From an uncultured Christensenella sp. (lineage in GTDB: Bacteria; Bacillota; Clostridia; Christensenellales; Borkfalkiaceae): a stretch of 64,000 nt of DNA. Made by a program: the position numbers and the translations under genes. A model generated the notes under the pieces. The model had not been told where the DNA came from, did no database searches, and worked only from the letters and a program-made list of their open reading frames with translations. The stretch lies in the NCBI GenBank assembly GCA_910578145.1, contig CAJTPJ010000004.1, positions 1-64,000 on the forward strand. The letters are read 5' to 3'. This document shows, one piece after another, positions 53,135 through 61,832 of the stretch (positions within the stretch are counted from its first letter, which is position 1; every line of letters begins with the position of its first letter).

Positions 53135-54301
53135 TTAGAAACGCCCGCGGTTAAACTTGCCGCCGTTCTTTAAAGTATATTCCGATATTATTTCCGAATT
53201 GCCCCCCGAATATGCCACGACTACGCGTTCGCCGTCAAGTAAATCCCTAGGCGTGCGCCCACTAAATTTTTCTATATGGCAACCGCCTTGCTCGTCTTTA
53301 AATCTGTAAAAAATTTGTTTTGCATAGCCGTTGAAAGTGGTTTTTCTGAAAAACACCACCGCTTTTGTAAATTTGGGATTTTGCAATATCCTTTTTAACC
53401 TGAATTTGCGCCTAAACCCCAAAAACATAATATATAAGCCGGGCAACAGCATAAACACACCCGTTACAGCCATCGGTAAAACGCTGCCTAAAACGCCCCA
53501 TGCTTGCACCACTGCAACAATGGTTAACGGCAACATAGATAAAAGCCACAAACCCGCAAGCATACCGCCCGCAGCTATGTAGACCCCCGAATATGCCATA
53601 GTTTTGATAGGTTTAGACGTATCTACGTTGATAAGTTTACCGGACAAATCACTAAAATCCACCTCAAGCCTTTCAGCTTCGGCTATGGAAAAATCCTTTG
53701 CTCCCTCCGCCAAAGTAAACTTACTTAACACAGCGCTGTCGTCTGCGTTAAACGCCACCATAAGGCTTTGCCCTTCATAAAATTCCGGATTGCAGGCGTA
53801 CGTGGATTTAAAGAAACCGCTACGACTTGCACCGTCAAGCCCGTAAAACGAATAGCTAAGCTCAACGTCGTAATGCGTAGTAACGGTATCGTTGTCGTTG
53901 TTATGCCGTATCCGTTCCGTTACTATACAATCCGTCACTTTGCCGTCGGTAAGCGTGCAATCGGCTATAAGTTTTTTAAAACGTAAATTTTCTTTGCGCC
54001 CTTTAAAAAACAAGGCGATTCCCGCACAGATAAACAGCAACCCCGCTACCGTAAACAGTAAGGGCACGGATATCATAGGCGAAATTTGCGCCGCAAGTTT
54101 GATAATGCCGACAATACCTAATATAGTAAACGGCACCCCGAAAATAGGCAAAACCAAACACGCAAACTGTGGCGATTTACCTTCTATTTTATACTTTTTA
54201 GACTTGTCGAGTTTGTAAAAATTTGCGCGGTTTCCGTCGGCGGCAAGCGCCTTAACCGCGCCTTCTTCGCCCGAACCGAACGACTTTATATCTTCTTCCA
54301 T
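53135..54301 (-). CDS. DUF3592-like membrane protein
   Basis: A ~388-aa protein with two pairs of transmembrane helices (about 45-100 and 238-300), each followed by a beta domain of DUF3592 type (TDCIVTERIRHNNDND with HYDVELSYSFYG; TTFNGYAKQIFYRFKDE). Function unknown. The ATG at 54301 is 7 nt after a -10 box and has no Shine-Dalgarno site; a longer reading from 54367 is rejected. Confidence 0.7.
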   Translation of the reverse strand: MEEDIKSFGSGEEGAVKALAADGNRANFYKLDKSKKYKIEGKSPQFACLVLPIFGVPFTILGIVGIIKLAAQISPMISVPLLFTVAGLLFICAGIALFFKGRKENLRFKKLIADCTLTDGKVTDCIVTERIRHNNDNDTVTTHYDVELSYSFYGLDGASRSGFFKSTYACNPEFYEGQSLMVAFNADDSAVLSKFTLAEGAKDFSIAEAERLEVDFSDLSGKLINVDTSKPIKTMAYSGVYIAAGGMLAGLWLLSMLPLTIVAVVQAWGVLGSVLPMAVTGVFMLLPGLYIMFLGFRRKFRLKRILQNPKFTKAVVFFRKTTFNGYAKQIFYRFKDEQGGCHIEKFSGRTPRDLLDGERVVVAYSGGNSEIISEYTLKNGGKFNRGRF

Positions 54302-54307
54302 AATTTT

Positions 54308-54336
54308 ATTGTAGCACGCTTTTTTTAATTTTGCAA
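54308..54336 (-). promoter_or_regulatory. Promoter giving a probable leaderless mRNA
   Basis: On the minus strand: TTGCAA (54336-54331), a 17-nt spacer, and TACAAT (54313-54308), then 6 nt and ATG. Confidence 0.65.
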
Positions 54337-54404
54337 CGCAAAAAACGCGCAAAATCAAACGGCGCAAACTTAAAAAAGCCCGCGCCGTTAACCGTTTTAT
54401 TAAA

Positions 54405-55307
54405 TTATTTTTTCATTGCTTCTATTTGCTTAGCAACTTCGTCCTGCAAATTTTCGCTTTTCTTTTCAAGCCCCTCGCCCATTTCAAAGCGGGTAAAGCG
54501 CACAACCTTAAACTTGTTGCCTATTACCTGCGAAACTTTTTGGCTGTCGTCCTTTACGAAAGGCTGTTCCATAAGGCAGTTTTCGGAATAGTACTTACCC
54601 ATTTTTCCGTCGATAATCTTTTCAAGGATTTCCTTGGGCTTTTTAGCGTTTTTAGGGTCGTTTTGCATCTGGACGAGCATAATTTCCTTTTCCTTTGCAA
54701 TAACGTCCGCGGGAACGTCGCTTTCAACGAGATAAGCGGGGTTAGAAGCCGCAATTTGTAAAGCTACGTCGTGAAGCGTTTCAGCGCAGCCAGCGTTGCA
54801 ATCAACCGCTTCAACCATAACGCCCACTTTACCGCCCATATGGATATAAGTTTCAATTTTTCCCTTGGTTTCGTAAATAGCGAAACGGCGAAGCGAAATT
54901 TTTTCGCCTATAATAGCCGTTTGGTTGGTGATATATTCCTTAACGGTACCGCCTTCAAACTTGCAAGCGTTAAGCGCGTCGATATCGGCGGGCTTGTTTT
55001 CCGCAACGACCTTTGCGATATCCTTGACTATACCCTGAAATTTATCCCCGCGGGAAACGAAATCGCTTTCGCAGTTGATTTCAAGAAGAACGCCAACGCC
55101 GCACGCTTCGCAAACGTACGCGCCTACAGCGCCCTCGGCAGCAATTCTGCCTTCCTTTTTAACCGCTTTCGCAATGCCGCGCTCCCTTAAAAGCTCGGCA
55201 GCTTTTTCCATATTGCCGTCGGCGTCGATAAGCGCCTTTTTGCAATCCAACATACCTGCGCCGCTCTTTTCGCGCAGCTCCATAACGTCTTTTGCCGTGA
55301 ATGCCAT
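54405..55307 (-). CDS. tsf: Elongation factor Ts
   Basis: The nucleotide exchange factor for EF-Tu. It starts with the diagnostic VMELREKSGAGMLDCKKAL; the core domain (EINCESDFVSR) follows. It is 300 aa; GGAGG precedes the ATG, 16 nt after rpsB. Confidence 0.97.
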   Translation of the reverse strand: MAFTAKDVMELREKSGAGMLDCKKALIDADGNMEKAAELLRERGIAKAVKKEGRIAAEGAVGAYVCEACGVGVLLEINCESDFVSRGDKFQGIVKDIAKVVAENKPADIDALNACKFEGGTVKEYITNQTAIIGEKISLRRFAIYETKGKIETYIHMGGKVGVMVEAVDCNAGCAETLHDVALQIAASNPAYLVESDVPADVIAKEKEIMLVQMQNDPKNAKKPKEILEKIIDGKMGKYYSENCLMEQPFVKDDSQKVSQVIGNKFKVVRFTRFEMGEGLEKKSENLQDEVAKQIEAMKK

Positions 55308-55323
55308 ATTAAATCCTCCTTAA

Positions 55324-56097
55324 TTACTCTGCATCGTCCTGCGCAGGTTCGTCGTAAGCTACCACTTCCTCTATGGAAACGGGTTCGCCCTCTTCTACGG
55401 GAAGAACGGGAGTTTCGCCCTGGTTAGCTTCGATAACTGCGTTTGCAATAACCGAAGAAATAAGTTTAACCGCGCGAATTGCGTCGTCGTTACCGGGGAT
55501 AACGTAATCGATTTGGTCGGGGTCGCAGTTGGTATCGGTTATAGCAACGATGGGAATGTTTAATTTGCGAGCTTCCGCCACCGCGATATCCTCGTTATGA
55601 GGGTCTACCACGAACATAACGCCGGGGAGTTTGTTCATGTCCCTGATGCCGCCGAGGTTGGTCTGTAATTTTTCGTATTCTTCTTTGAGCTTTGCAACTT
55701 CCTTTTTGGGAAGAAGGTCGAACTCGCCGTTTTGCTCCATTTTCTCTATTTTAACCATTCTGTCGATGCGCGTACGAATGGTTTTGAAGTTGGTAAGCGT
55801 GCCGCCCAGCCAACGGCTGTTGACGTAGAACATACCGCAACGCTCTGCCTCTTCTTTGATAGCTTCCTGAGCCTGTTTCTTAGTGCCTACGAAAAGCACG
55901 TTTTTGCCCTCTTTAACGGTATCGCATACGAACTTATACGCGTCCTCGATTTGCCCTACCGTAAGCTGCAAATCGATGATATGAATATCGTTGCGCGCCG
56001 CATAGATGTACTTTGCCATCTTGGGGTTCCATTTTCTCGTCTGGTGCCCGAAGTGGACGCCCGCTTCGAGCAGCTGTTTCATAGTGATAACTGCCAT
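55324..56097 (-). CDS. rpsB: Ribosomal protein S2
   Basis: A 30S protein. It shows LLEAGVHFGHQTRKWNPKM, VNSRWLGGTLTNFKT and PGVMFVVDPHNEDIAV. It is 257 aa with an acidic C-terminal tail. It is first in the rpsB-tsf unit. Confidence 0.98.
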   Translation of the reverse strand: MAVITMKQLLEAGVHFGHQTRKWNPKMAKYIYAARNDIHIIDLQLTVGQIEDAYKFVCDTVKEGKNVLFVGTKKQAQEAIKEEAERCGMFYVNSRWLGGTLTNFKTIRTRIDRMVKIEKMEQNGEFDLLPKKEVAKLKEEYEKLQTNLGGIRDMNKLPGVMFVVDPHNEDIAVAEARKLNIPIVAITDTNCDPDQIDYVIPGNDDAIRAVKLISSVIANAVIEANQGETPVLPVEEGEPVSIEEVVAYDEPAQDDAE

Positions 56098-56239
56098 ATT
56101 ATTCCTCCGTTTACCTCCCCGAAAACGCGGCTTGTCGGCACTTATTACGGCATTAAAGATTTTACCGTCACGGAGTGCCCGCTTCTCGGGTGTGAATTTA
56201 TAGCGTTAGTATTTTAGCAAAATCTGCCGTAATTGTAAA
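56098..56239 (-). promoter_or_regulatory. rpsB promoter and folded leader
   Basis: On the minus strand: TTTACA (56239-56234), a 17-nt spacer, and TAAAAT (56216-56211), then a ~105-nt leader. Its two halves pair in register: CCCGA, GCGG and GCACT on the 5' side with AGTGC, CCGC and TCGGG on the 3' side, a long bulged hairpin ending just before the GGAGG site. This looks like an S2-type autoregulatory leader. Confidence 0.6.
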
Positions 56240-56270
56240 GCGTTTTTCAAGCGTTTGCGTAAAATAAACA

Positions 56271-56310
56271 TATATTAGCCGCACGGGCTTGCGTCCGTGC
56301 GGCTAATATA
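56271..56310 (-). terminator. Hairpin after the repeat lipoprotein
   Basis: A 16-bp perfect stem (56271-56286 with 56295-56310). The T run after it on the minus strand is weak (TGTTTATTTTA), but the position just after the lipoprotein stop fits a terminator. Confidence 0.65.
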
Positions 56311-56339
56311 AAGAGGAACAGTATCGTCGGTTAGCAGAA

Positions 56340-58328
56340 CTATGCAGCTTTTAAAACGATGCTAATCGGCGCAATCGAGTTGCCCGCAGGTATACCGCTA
56401 TTGGCAGGCGCGAAATAGACTTTGTCGCCCGCTTTCAAGGTAAGCGTCACCGTCCAAGGAGTTTTGGAACAGTCGTAATCGTATCCGTCAACCGAGCCGG
56501 TATTCGGGAAACTCATGGACAAACCCTCGGAAGTTACCGAAGAGTAACCGCCGTCGCCGCCGACCATGAAGCAAAGATAACCGTAACCCATGCCTCTGCC
56601 GGTAATGAAACTGCCCGAAATTTCTATGGTATAAGTTCCCTCCTCGACGTCCTCGCCGACTTCGAGAGCAAACACCTCGCCTGCAACCATGTTGGCAGTT
56701 ATCGGGTCGCCGCCCACCGTCAACTGCGGCGGAACAATCTCGTCGCCGACAAGTACGGTGAATTTACCGACCGTGCCGTGCGAGAACGTGAACTCGACGG
56801 GCTCGCCCGCCTTCGCCTCGAAGTTCGCCCACGTTCCGTCGATAATGAAGTCCTCGCCGTCTTTGAGAACGATAAGACCTTCGGGAACGGTAAGGCTGTA
56901 AACGCCGTCGGCTGCGGGAGTAAACGTATAAGTATCCGCGAAACTACCGCTGTCGGTTACGACGACTGCATTCGAGCCGTACTCAACGTTTCTGTGCGCT
57001 TTGATTGTCATCTTGAACTCGGGCTCGCCCATACAGGCAATCTGAAAACCGAGCTTGCTTCCGACGCAATCGGCGGAATCGAACGTGAAGTTCTGAGTCT
57101 TGTTATTTTTATGATTTATCGTTGCCACACCCGCATAACTTGCGTTAATCGTAGCGTTTCCGCGCGCCCCATAGGCAACCTTTTTCACCATGTCCCCGTC
57201 CAAAAATATGCAGGATATCGAGGCTAAGTTTCCGACATAATGCTCGAACTCGATTTCGTATATCGCGCCGAGCGTCAAATCAAATTCGCACCAGAAAATT
57301 TGCGCAGCAGACTTGATATAATACGAAGAACCCGCTGTAAGAGCTTTGAGGTTACCCGAGCCGTTAGTGCCCGAATTCGAGAGGAAATACTCCACGGGAT
57401 TTTCTTTGTGATTGCAACCCTCGCGACTGCATGTATCGTAAATTATATCGCCCGCCTTGGTTTCGGCTGTAACGCTGCCCGATTGCATATCGTGCCCCAG
57501 AGCCGGAACGGATTTATTAAACGTCAAAACGGTGTCCGCGTCGACCTCGTAATTATATATTTCATGACCGTCCGTTTCGCAAGTTGCGGGAACGGTCTTT
57601 TTCTCGTAGTCGGCGCTGCCCGTAACAGGCAAAACGTGCCTCTCCTCGCCGCCGCACCCGTTAATCGCGCACGTCCTCACAGCAACGCCCTCCTCGGCGT
57701 CCGTGGGCTCGGTGATGTTCCACGTAGTCCAGACGTGTCCCTTCGGCGGAGTAGCAAGGTCGAACTCGACCATCTTGCCCTCGATTTCCGCAATGAAATG
57801 CTGACTGCCCTCACCCTCGCAGGTCGCATCGTCCTCAGTCCGCGAATACGCAATTGAGTAAGTTGCGGGCAGTTCCGCAGTGTGCTTTTGAGTGCAGCCC
57901 GCGTGCGTACAGTCCGCCGAGACCTCGCCCGTATCTTTACTCGTCGGCTTTTTCGTCACCGACCACTCACCCCACTCGTGCCCCGTCGCGGCGATGCTCT
58001 CGCCCTTGGCCGCATCGCAGTTTGGATAAGTGCAGTTGAAAGTTTTCAACCCGTCGGCTTCGCAGGTCGCCTCTGTTTTAATTTCTCCGTTGTCCCACGA
58101 ATGCCCCGTCGCAGCGACGGGCTCGACCTTGGTCGCACTGCAATTCGGGTCGGTGCAATTAAACGTTTTTACACCGTCCTCTTCACATGTAGCCGTCGTG
58201 GTTACTTCACCCGCGTCCCAGACGTGAGCGTGCTCATCGTCTGGGACGCACGCGGCAAGCCCGATTGCCGCGCTTATCACTGCACAGCCGGTCGTCAAAG
58301 CAAGAATTGTCTTTCTAAATTTTTTCAT
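56340..58328 (-). CDS. Surface lipoprotein with tandem Cys-rich repeats
   Basis: A 662-aa protein. Signal peptide with lipobox LAAC (Cys27). Residues about 34-310 hold six or seven ~40-aa repeats with the pattern H-x-W-x(4-8)-T-x2-[TP]-x-C-E-x-[DE]-G-x(n)-C-x2-x-C, ending P-x-x-GH (for example ATGHSWDNGEIKTEATCE). The rest is beta-rich, possibly three sandwich domains. Similar His/Cys repeats occur in clostridial surface proteins of unknown role. Adhesion or polysaccharide binding is a guess. Confidence 0.75.
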   Translation of the reverse strand: MKKFRKTILALTTGCAVISAAIGLAACVPDDEHAHVWDAGEVTTTATCEEDGVKTFNCTDPNCSATKVEPVAATGHSWDNGEIKTEATCEADGLKTFNCTYPNCDAAKGESIAATGHEWGEWSVTKKPTSKDTGEVSADCTHAGCTQKHTAELPATYSIAYSRTEDDATCEGEGSQHFIAEIEGKMVEFDLATPPKGHVWTTWNITEPTDAEEGVAVRTCAINGCGGEERHVLPVTGSADYEKKTVPATCETDGHEIYNYEVDADTVLTFNKSVPALGHDMQSGSVTAETKAGDIIYDTCSREGCNHKENPVEYFLSNSGTNGSGNLKALTAGSSYYIKSAAQIFWCEFDLTLGAIYEIEFEHYVGNLASISCIFLDGDMVKKVAYGARGNATINASYAGVATINHKNNKTQNFTFDSADCVGSKLGFQIACMGEPEFKMTIKAHRNVEYGSNAVVVTDSGSFADTYTFTPAADGVYSLTVPEGLIVLKDGEDFIIDGTWANFEAKAGEPVEFTFSHGTVGKFTVLVGDEIVPPQLTVGGDPITANMVAGEVFALEVGEDVEEGTYTIEISGSFITGRGMGYGYLCFMVGGDGGYSSVTSEGLSMSFPNTGSVDGYDYDCSKTPWTVTLTLKAGDKVYFAPANSGIPAGNSIAPISIVLKAA

Positions 58329-58514
58329 AATTATACTCTCGTTTTACTTTCAACTACAATGCCCATAATTGAATAATTTTACAATATTTTATTCATAAAA
58401 TTTAATAAAATCTAAATAATGTGCAATAATTGAACAAATATTAAAAATATTATATTAGTATATATGTTATCTGTCAAGTATAAATGTATAAATTCTCAAA
58501 AATGTTATTTATTA

Positions 58515-58556
58515 ACAGAAAAGCCCGTGCGCGACTTAAAGTCACGCACGGGCTTT
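58515..58556 (-). terminator. Terminator of ruvX-DUF1292
   Basis: A 12-bp stem (58520-58531 with 58545-58556, AAAGCCCGTGCG arm) extended by a GACTT/AAGTC inner pair, followed on the minus strand by CTTTTCTGTT. The ~190 nt to its left are AT-rich with nothing recognised. Confidence 0.8.
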
Positions 58557-58573
58557 GGGTTGACCGGTTAAAA

Positions 58574-58867
58574 TCAGTCGTCGAGCTCTTCGGCTTCGAC
58601 CTCGGATTGGTAAAACTCAAAAACTTCCTCTAGAAGGTTTTCGTCCTCCACGGGTTCAAGCGCGGTTCCGTCCTCGCTAAGTCGGAAAATAACCACTTCG
58701 TCCTCGGCAATTTCTTCGTTGGGCTCGGCGGCAAGCAACAGCGCGTATTTCTCGTCCTTATACTCGGTAACGTCCAATAATTTAAAATTTATAACGTTGC
58801 CGTCTTCGTCCACAAGCTCTACAAGCTCCTCTTCTTCAAGCTCCTCGGTTTGCAAATCTTTTCCCAT
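58574..58867 (-). CDS. DUF1292 acidic protein
   Basis: A 97-aa, very acidic protein of the DUF1292/YrzB family, found beside ruvX in many Bacillota. It shows VELVDEDGNVINFKLLDV and YALLLAAEPNEE. Function unknown. The ATG overlaps the ruvX stop (TAATG). Confidence 0.9.
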   Translation of the reverse strand: MGKDLQTEELEEEELVELVDEDGNVINFKLLDVTEYKDEKYALLLAAEPNEEIAEDEVVIFRLSEDGTALEPVEDENLLEEVFEFYQSEVEAEELDD

Positions 58868-59295
58868 TATTCTGCTCCTTTTTTGTTTATTTTTTGTAAA
58901 TAGCCGTCAAGAATATTGGCGGCGGCAAGCGCGTCCACGTAATTTTTGCGCCGTTCGCGGCTCATACCCTCGCTTATAAGCGTTTCGTGCGCCATTTTCG
59001 TAGTAAACCGCTCGTCCTCGCAAACGACGGGAATTGAAGTCCGTTCTTTAAGCGCCTGAATAAATTTACGCGTTTTTTCAGTTTGCAACGCCTCGCTTCC
59101 GTCGAAATTAACGGGCAAACCGCAAACTATTACGGTTGCGTATTTCTCTTTTGCGATATTTGCAACAGCTTCTACGTCGGCTTTAAAACCCTTTCTGAAA
59201 TAGGTTTGCGAAGGCAACGCGTAAGTATTGAACGGGTCTGAAACCGCAACGCCTATGCGTTTATCGCCTATGTCGAAAGCCACGTATCTATCCAT
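58867..59295 (-). CDS. ruvX: RuvX/YqgF RNase H-fold nuclease
   Basis: A ~142-aa RNase H-like protein acting in 16S rRNA 5' maturation in E. coli and proposed to resolve Holliday junctions. It shows YVAFDIGDKRIGVAVSDP, VCGLPVNFDGSEA and VCEDERFTTKMA. The ATG at 59295 follows AAAGGAAG; the reading from 59310 starts inside that site and is rejected. Confidence 0.94.
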   Translation of the reverse strand: MDRYVAFDIGDKRIGVAVSDPFNTYALPSQTYFRKGFKADVEAVANIAKEKYATVIVCGLPVNFDGSEALQTEKTRKFIQALKERTSIPVVCEDERFTTKMAHETLISEGMSRERRKNYVDALAAANILDGYLQKINKKGAE

Positions 59296-59462
59296 AAAAC
59301 TTCCTTTCACAAAAATTGCGCTTAAAAAACGCTACCGTTAAATTATATCATTAAACCAAACGATTTACAAGCGTATGCGCCGCCAATTTTTTACAATAAT
59401 ATTTTACTTATACACGCGCATACTGTTAACAGGGCGTTAACGCCCGAACGAAGGAGAGCTAA

Positions 59463-59672
59463 GTGGAAAAATTTATTTTCGGACTTGCCGTAGGTATGGC
59501 AGGCGGGGCTTTGCTTGTTGCCAATAACTGCAAGTTGTTAAATCTCGTTAAAAAGAATCAGGAAGATATAATGCAGAAAGCTGAAAATTATATCGACAAG
59601 AAACTTGACGAGCTTGAACAGGCAACCGACAAGCAAGATAAAAAATCTTCTCAAAAGCCTCAGAGTAACTAA
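59463..59672 (+). CDS. YtxH-like small membrane-anchored protein
   Basis: A 69-aa protein with a GTG start after AAGGAG. It has an N-terminal Gly/Ala-rich transmembrane segment (FIFGLAVGMAGGALLVA) and a charged helical tail. Resembles YtxH/gas-vesicle-like envelope proteins by pattern only. It is flanked by its own terminator. Confidence 0.75.
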   Translation: MEKFIFGLAVGMAGGALLVANNCKLLNLVKKNQEDIMQKAENYIDKKLDELEQATDKQDKKSSQKPQSN

Positions 59673-59676
59673 AAGT

Positions 59677-59712
59677 AAGCCGCGCGGGCGTAACACCCGC
59701 GCGGCTTATTAT
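59677..59712. terminator. Bidirectional terminator
   Basis: A 12-bp stem (59677-59688 with 59696-59707; AAGCCGCGCGGG arm) lies between convergent genes. Confidence 0.88.
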
Positions 59713-59726
59713 TTTTATGTCTTAAT

Positions 59727-60323
59727 TTAATTGTTTCTAATTTGCAACCTTAAAAGCGCGTTTTCGTCGGTAAGCCGCTTTATCAGCGTGGTAAGCCGCT
59801 TGTTTTCCTCTTTAAGGCTGGCAGCCAGCTTATCGTAAAGCCCGTTTATCTCCTCTTCTATGCGCTTTCTCGCCTCGTCCGAGCCGCCGTTTAACCCGCA
59901 TTCGCGCATAAGCCTTTCCATACGCTCGGGCTGTTTGCTTGCAACGTTTCTGTACTTGTTTTGATATCTTAGCATAAGTTTATCGTCCCCGCCCGAAAGG
60001 TTTAAAACCGCGCGGCGGACGGAAACACCTTTGCTCTTTTGCAAAAGTATTTCCCTTAAAATTTTGTCCGTTTCCTCGTCGGAAAAAGGCATAATTTTTT
60101 CGGCTTTCAAATTTTTATCTTTCAGGATATTTTTAACGCGCTCGTCGCCCGTGCAACGCAAAAGCGAATAGTAATAATTTCGCACGCTTCCCTTAGCCCT
60201 GCCCGTTTTTTGCGCGTACGAGGCAAACAGCCCCGAAAGAGTTTTGCCGACGCGCTTGCCGCTGCTGATGTACTCTACCAAACTTTTTGCTTCTTCTTCG
60301 GTGTAGCCGTTAATTTTATTCAT
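59727..60323 (-). CDS. Helical, possibly DNA-binding protein with C-terminal coiled coil
   Basis: A ~198-aa basic protein. Two repeats of a three-helix, Myb/SANT-like pattern (about 5-60, TEEEAKSLVEYISSGKR and KGSVRNYYYSLL; about 80-130, SDEETDKILREILLQKS and KYRNVASKQPERM) precede a C-terminal coiled coil (155-198). This layout recalls RsfA-type sporulation regulators, but I am not sure. The ATG at 60323 has GGAGGA; divergent from the next gene. Confidence 0.6.
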   Translation of the reverse strand: MNKINGYTEEEAKSLVEYISSGKRVGKTLSGLFASYAQKTGRAKGSVRNYYYSLLRCTGDERVKNILKDKNLKAEKIMPFSDEETDKILREILLQKSKGVSVRRAVLNLSGGDDKLMLRYQNKYRNVASKQPERMERLMRECGLNGGSDEARKRIEEEINGLYDKLAASLKEENKRLTTLIKRLTDENALLRLQIRNN

Positions 60324-60389
60324 ATTATTTCCTCCATACGGGCTAAATATTGACATAATTACGGCACGTTATACATTAATTAATTATAT

Positions 60390-61316
60390 ATGCGTATTTA
60401 TTTTTTGTCGTACAAGCCCGCGATATTAAAACTCAACGGACTGTACGTTGGCGGAATAGACCTTTTCGAGCGCCACGTGGACGTTGATTTGTCGGACAGT
60501 ATCCACGCCGAAATAGTGCCCGGCGAAAACCTGCAAAGCGTCAATTTTTTTATAAACGAAAAATTGACCTGCAATCCCCCGCCCTTTTTGGACGTTTATC
60601 TTATGGACGGCGAGGCGCTTATTTACGTGCGCGAGTACGGCAACAAGGGACTTAACCTAAGCGTTATAAACCAAACGCGGTTTTGCGGAAACCTTATAAC
60701 TCTGTTTTCACAGGGCGGAGTTTACCTATCCGCAGAGGGCGCGGATTATTCGCTGTTGCCCCTGCCCGCGCGCTTTGCAAACGCCGTTTTCGAGGAAAAA
60801 ATGCTGGCAGGGCTGCCCGTATTAGCCGTGCGCGGAGGGAATATGCTTATGATTATATCGGATAAAGGTAAGCGCGTTTTTATGAACGAAGTGGAAAGCG
60901 CAACTTTTTCAGACGTGCTGGAAGTTACCGTCGGTTTTGAAACTTGCACCGCCGCCAAAGCCGAATGCGTGTACGATTACGACGGCGAAAAACTTACGCT
61001 TACCGCAAGTAAAACCGTGGAAACGCGCCCGCCCGAAAAAAGCGTAGTGCATTTCGCGTTTTTCGAGTGCGTGCTGACTTGCGGCGACTTTTCAAAATAT
61101 CTTGACGAGGAGTTAAGGGAACGGAGCGGCGCGCTTAAAGACTATCTCGGCGGATTTGTAAGCGTAACCGTACCCACAGAAAAGTTTTATGCCGAACACG
61201 GCGATATAAAAGCCGCGGGGCTGGTTTACCCGAAAGCCGAAAACCTGTTTGAAGTAAAATATTTCGCAGTAGATTTAAACGGAGATAAAATAAGCAACGT
61301 TTATCCCGTAGAATAA
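60390..61316 (+). CDS. Unknown 308-aa protein
   Basis: Unrecognised, soluble and beta-rich (LKLNGLYVGGIDLFERHVDVDL); no signal peptide. There is no Shine-Dalgarno site; TTGACA at 60351-60356 and a weak TACATT 16 nt later would leave only about a 5-nt leader. Codon use matches the core genes, so it is likely a real lineage-specific gene. Confidence 0.7.
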   Translation: MRIYFLSYKPAILKLNGLYVGGIDLFERHVDVDLSDSIHAEIVPGENLQSVNFFINEKLTCNPPPFLDVYLMDGEALIYVREYGNKGLNLSVINQTRFCGNLITLFSQGGVYLSAEGADYSLLPLPARFANAVFEEKMLAGLPVLAVRGGNMLMIISDKGKRVFMNEVESATFSDVLEVTVGFETCTAAKAECVYDYDGEKLTLTASKTVETRPPEKSVVHFAFFECVLTCGDFSKYLDEELRERSGALKDYLGGFVSVTVPTEKFYAEHGDIKAAGLVYPKAENLFEVKYFAVDLNGDKISNVYPVE

Positions 61317-61317
61317 A

Positions 61318-61340
61318 AATACCCCCGACGGATTTCCGTC
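61318..61340 (-). terminator. Terminator of the lipocalin-like gene
   Basis: Stem CCCGACGG/CCGTCGGG with loop ATTT (61324-61343 region), followed on the minus strand by GGGTATTTTTATT. Confidence 0.75.
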
Positions 61341-61361
61341 GGGAGTATAGTTTATACTAAA

Positions 61362-61718
61362 TTATTTTTTAAAAGTAATTTTAACAGTCATACCTTCAGC
61401 GCTGTTTTCCATAATAAGCTTGGAACCGTTGAAAGTTACTTTAATAACAACACCCTCGGCTTCAAAAACGTAATTACCGTCTTCTTCTTTCCAGGTACCG
61501 TTCTGTTCCCCGCCAGCCATCTGTACGAAAGCGCCTTTAAGAGAATAAGTATTATCCTCATTAACTTCAAGAATTATAGCGTCAGCAGAAAGTTTTTGAC
61601 CGTTATAGTCCTTACCAACTTCTATAGTCTGCTCCACTCCACCTACGTTTACGTACATAGAAGATATCTTCCACGTACCGGTAAAAGTAGTCGTGCACGC
61701 ACTAAAACATACGCACAA
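61362..61718 (-). CDS. Lipocalin-like lipoprotein with missing 5' end
   Basis: A ~118-aa reading frame. After a Cys (FSAC), the mature part is a small beta barrel with the pattern of DUF5640/lipocalin-like proteins (FTGTWKISSMYVNVGG, NGTWKEEDGNYVFE). Upstream of the TTG at 61718 the frame holds only part of a hydrophobic core (NYTAIVLCVCFSAC) before a stop; the basic n-region, an ATG and a ribosome binding site are absent. A perfect promoter sits immediately upstream. Either a 5' deletion or an unusual start. Confidence 0.5.
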   Translation of the reverse strand: MCVCFSACTTTFTGTWKISSMYVNVGGVEQTIEVGKDYNGQKLSADAIILEVNEDNTYSLKGAFVQMAGGEQNGTWKEEDGNYVFEAEGVVIKVTFNGSKLIMENSAEGMTVKITFKK

Positions 61719-61738
61719 TACGATTGCAGTATAATTAA

Positions 61739-61767
61739 ATTATATGGTTACAAATGGTAATTGTCAA
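61739..61767 (-). promoter_or_regulatory. Consensus promoter before the truncated lipoprotein
   Basis: On the minus strand: TTGACA (61767-61762), a 17-nt spacer, and TATAAT (61744-61739). A perfect consensus, ending about 20 nt before the TTG at 61718. Confidence 0.8.
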
Positions 61768-61832
61768 GTAAATTGCGAAATTTTGCGTGATAAACGCAAG
61801 AATTGCGCTTTGCCAAAAATTGCAACGCGGAT

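Noticed and set aside
57240..57857. Plus-strand 205-codon frame
   Set aside because: Antisense to the repeat lipoprotein, with no promoter or ribosome binding site.
56900..58250. CRISPR-like periodic repeats
   Set aside because: The periodicity is protein-coding (about 120 nt units of the lipoprotein repeats), with diverged copies and no cas genes.
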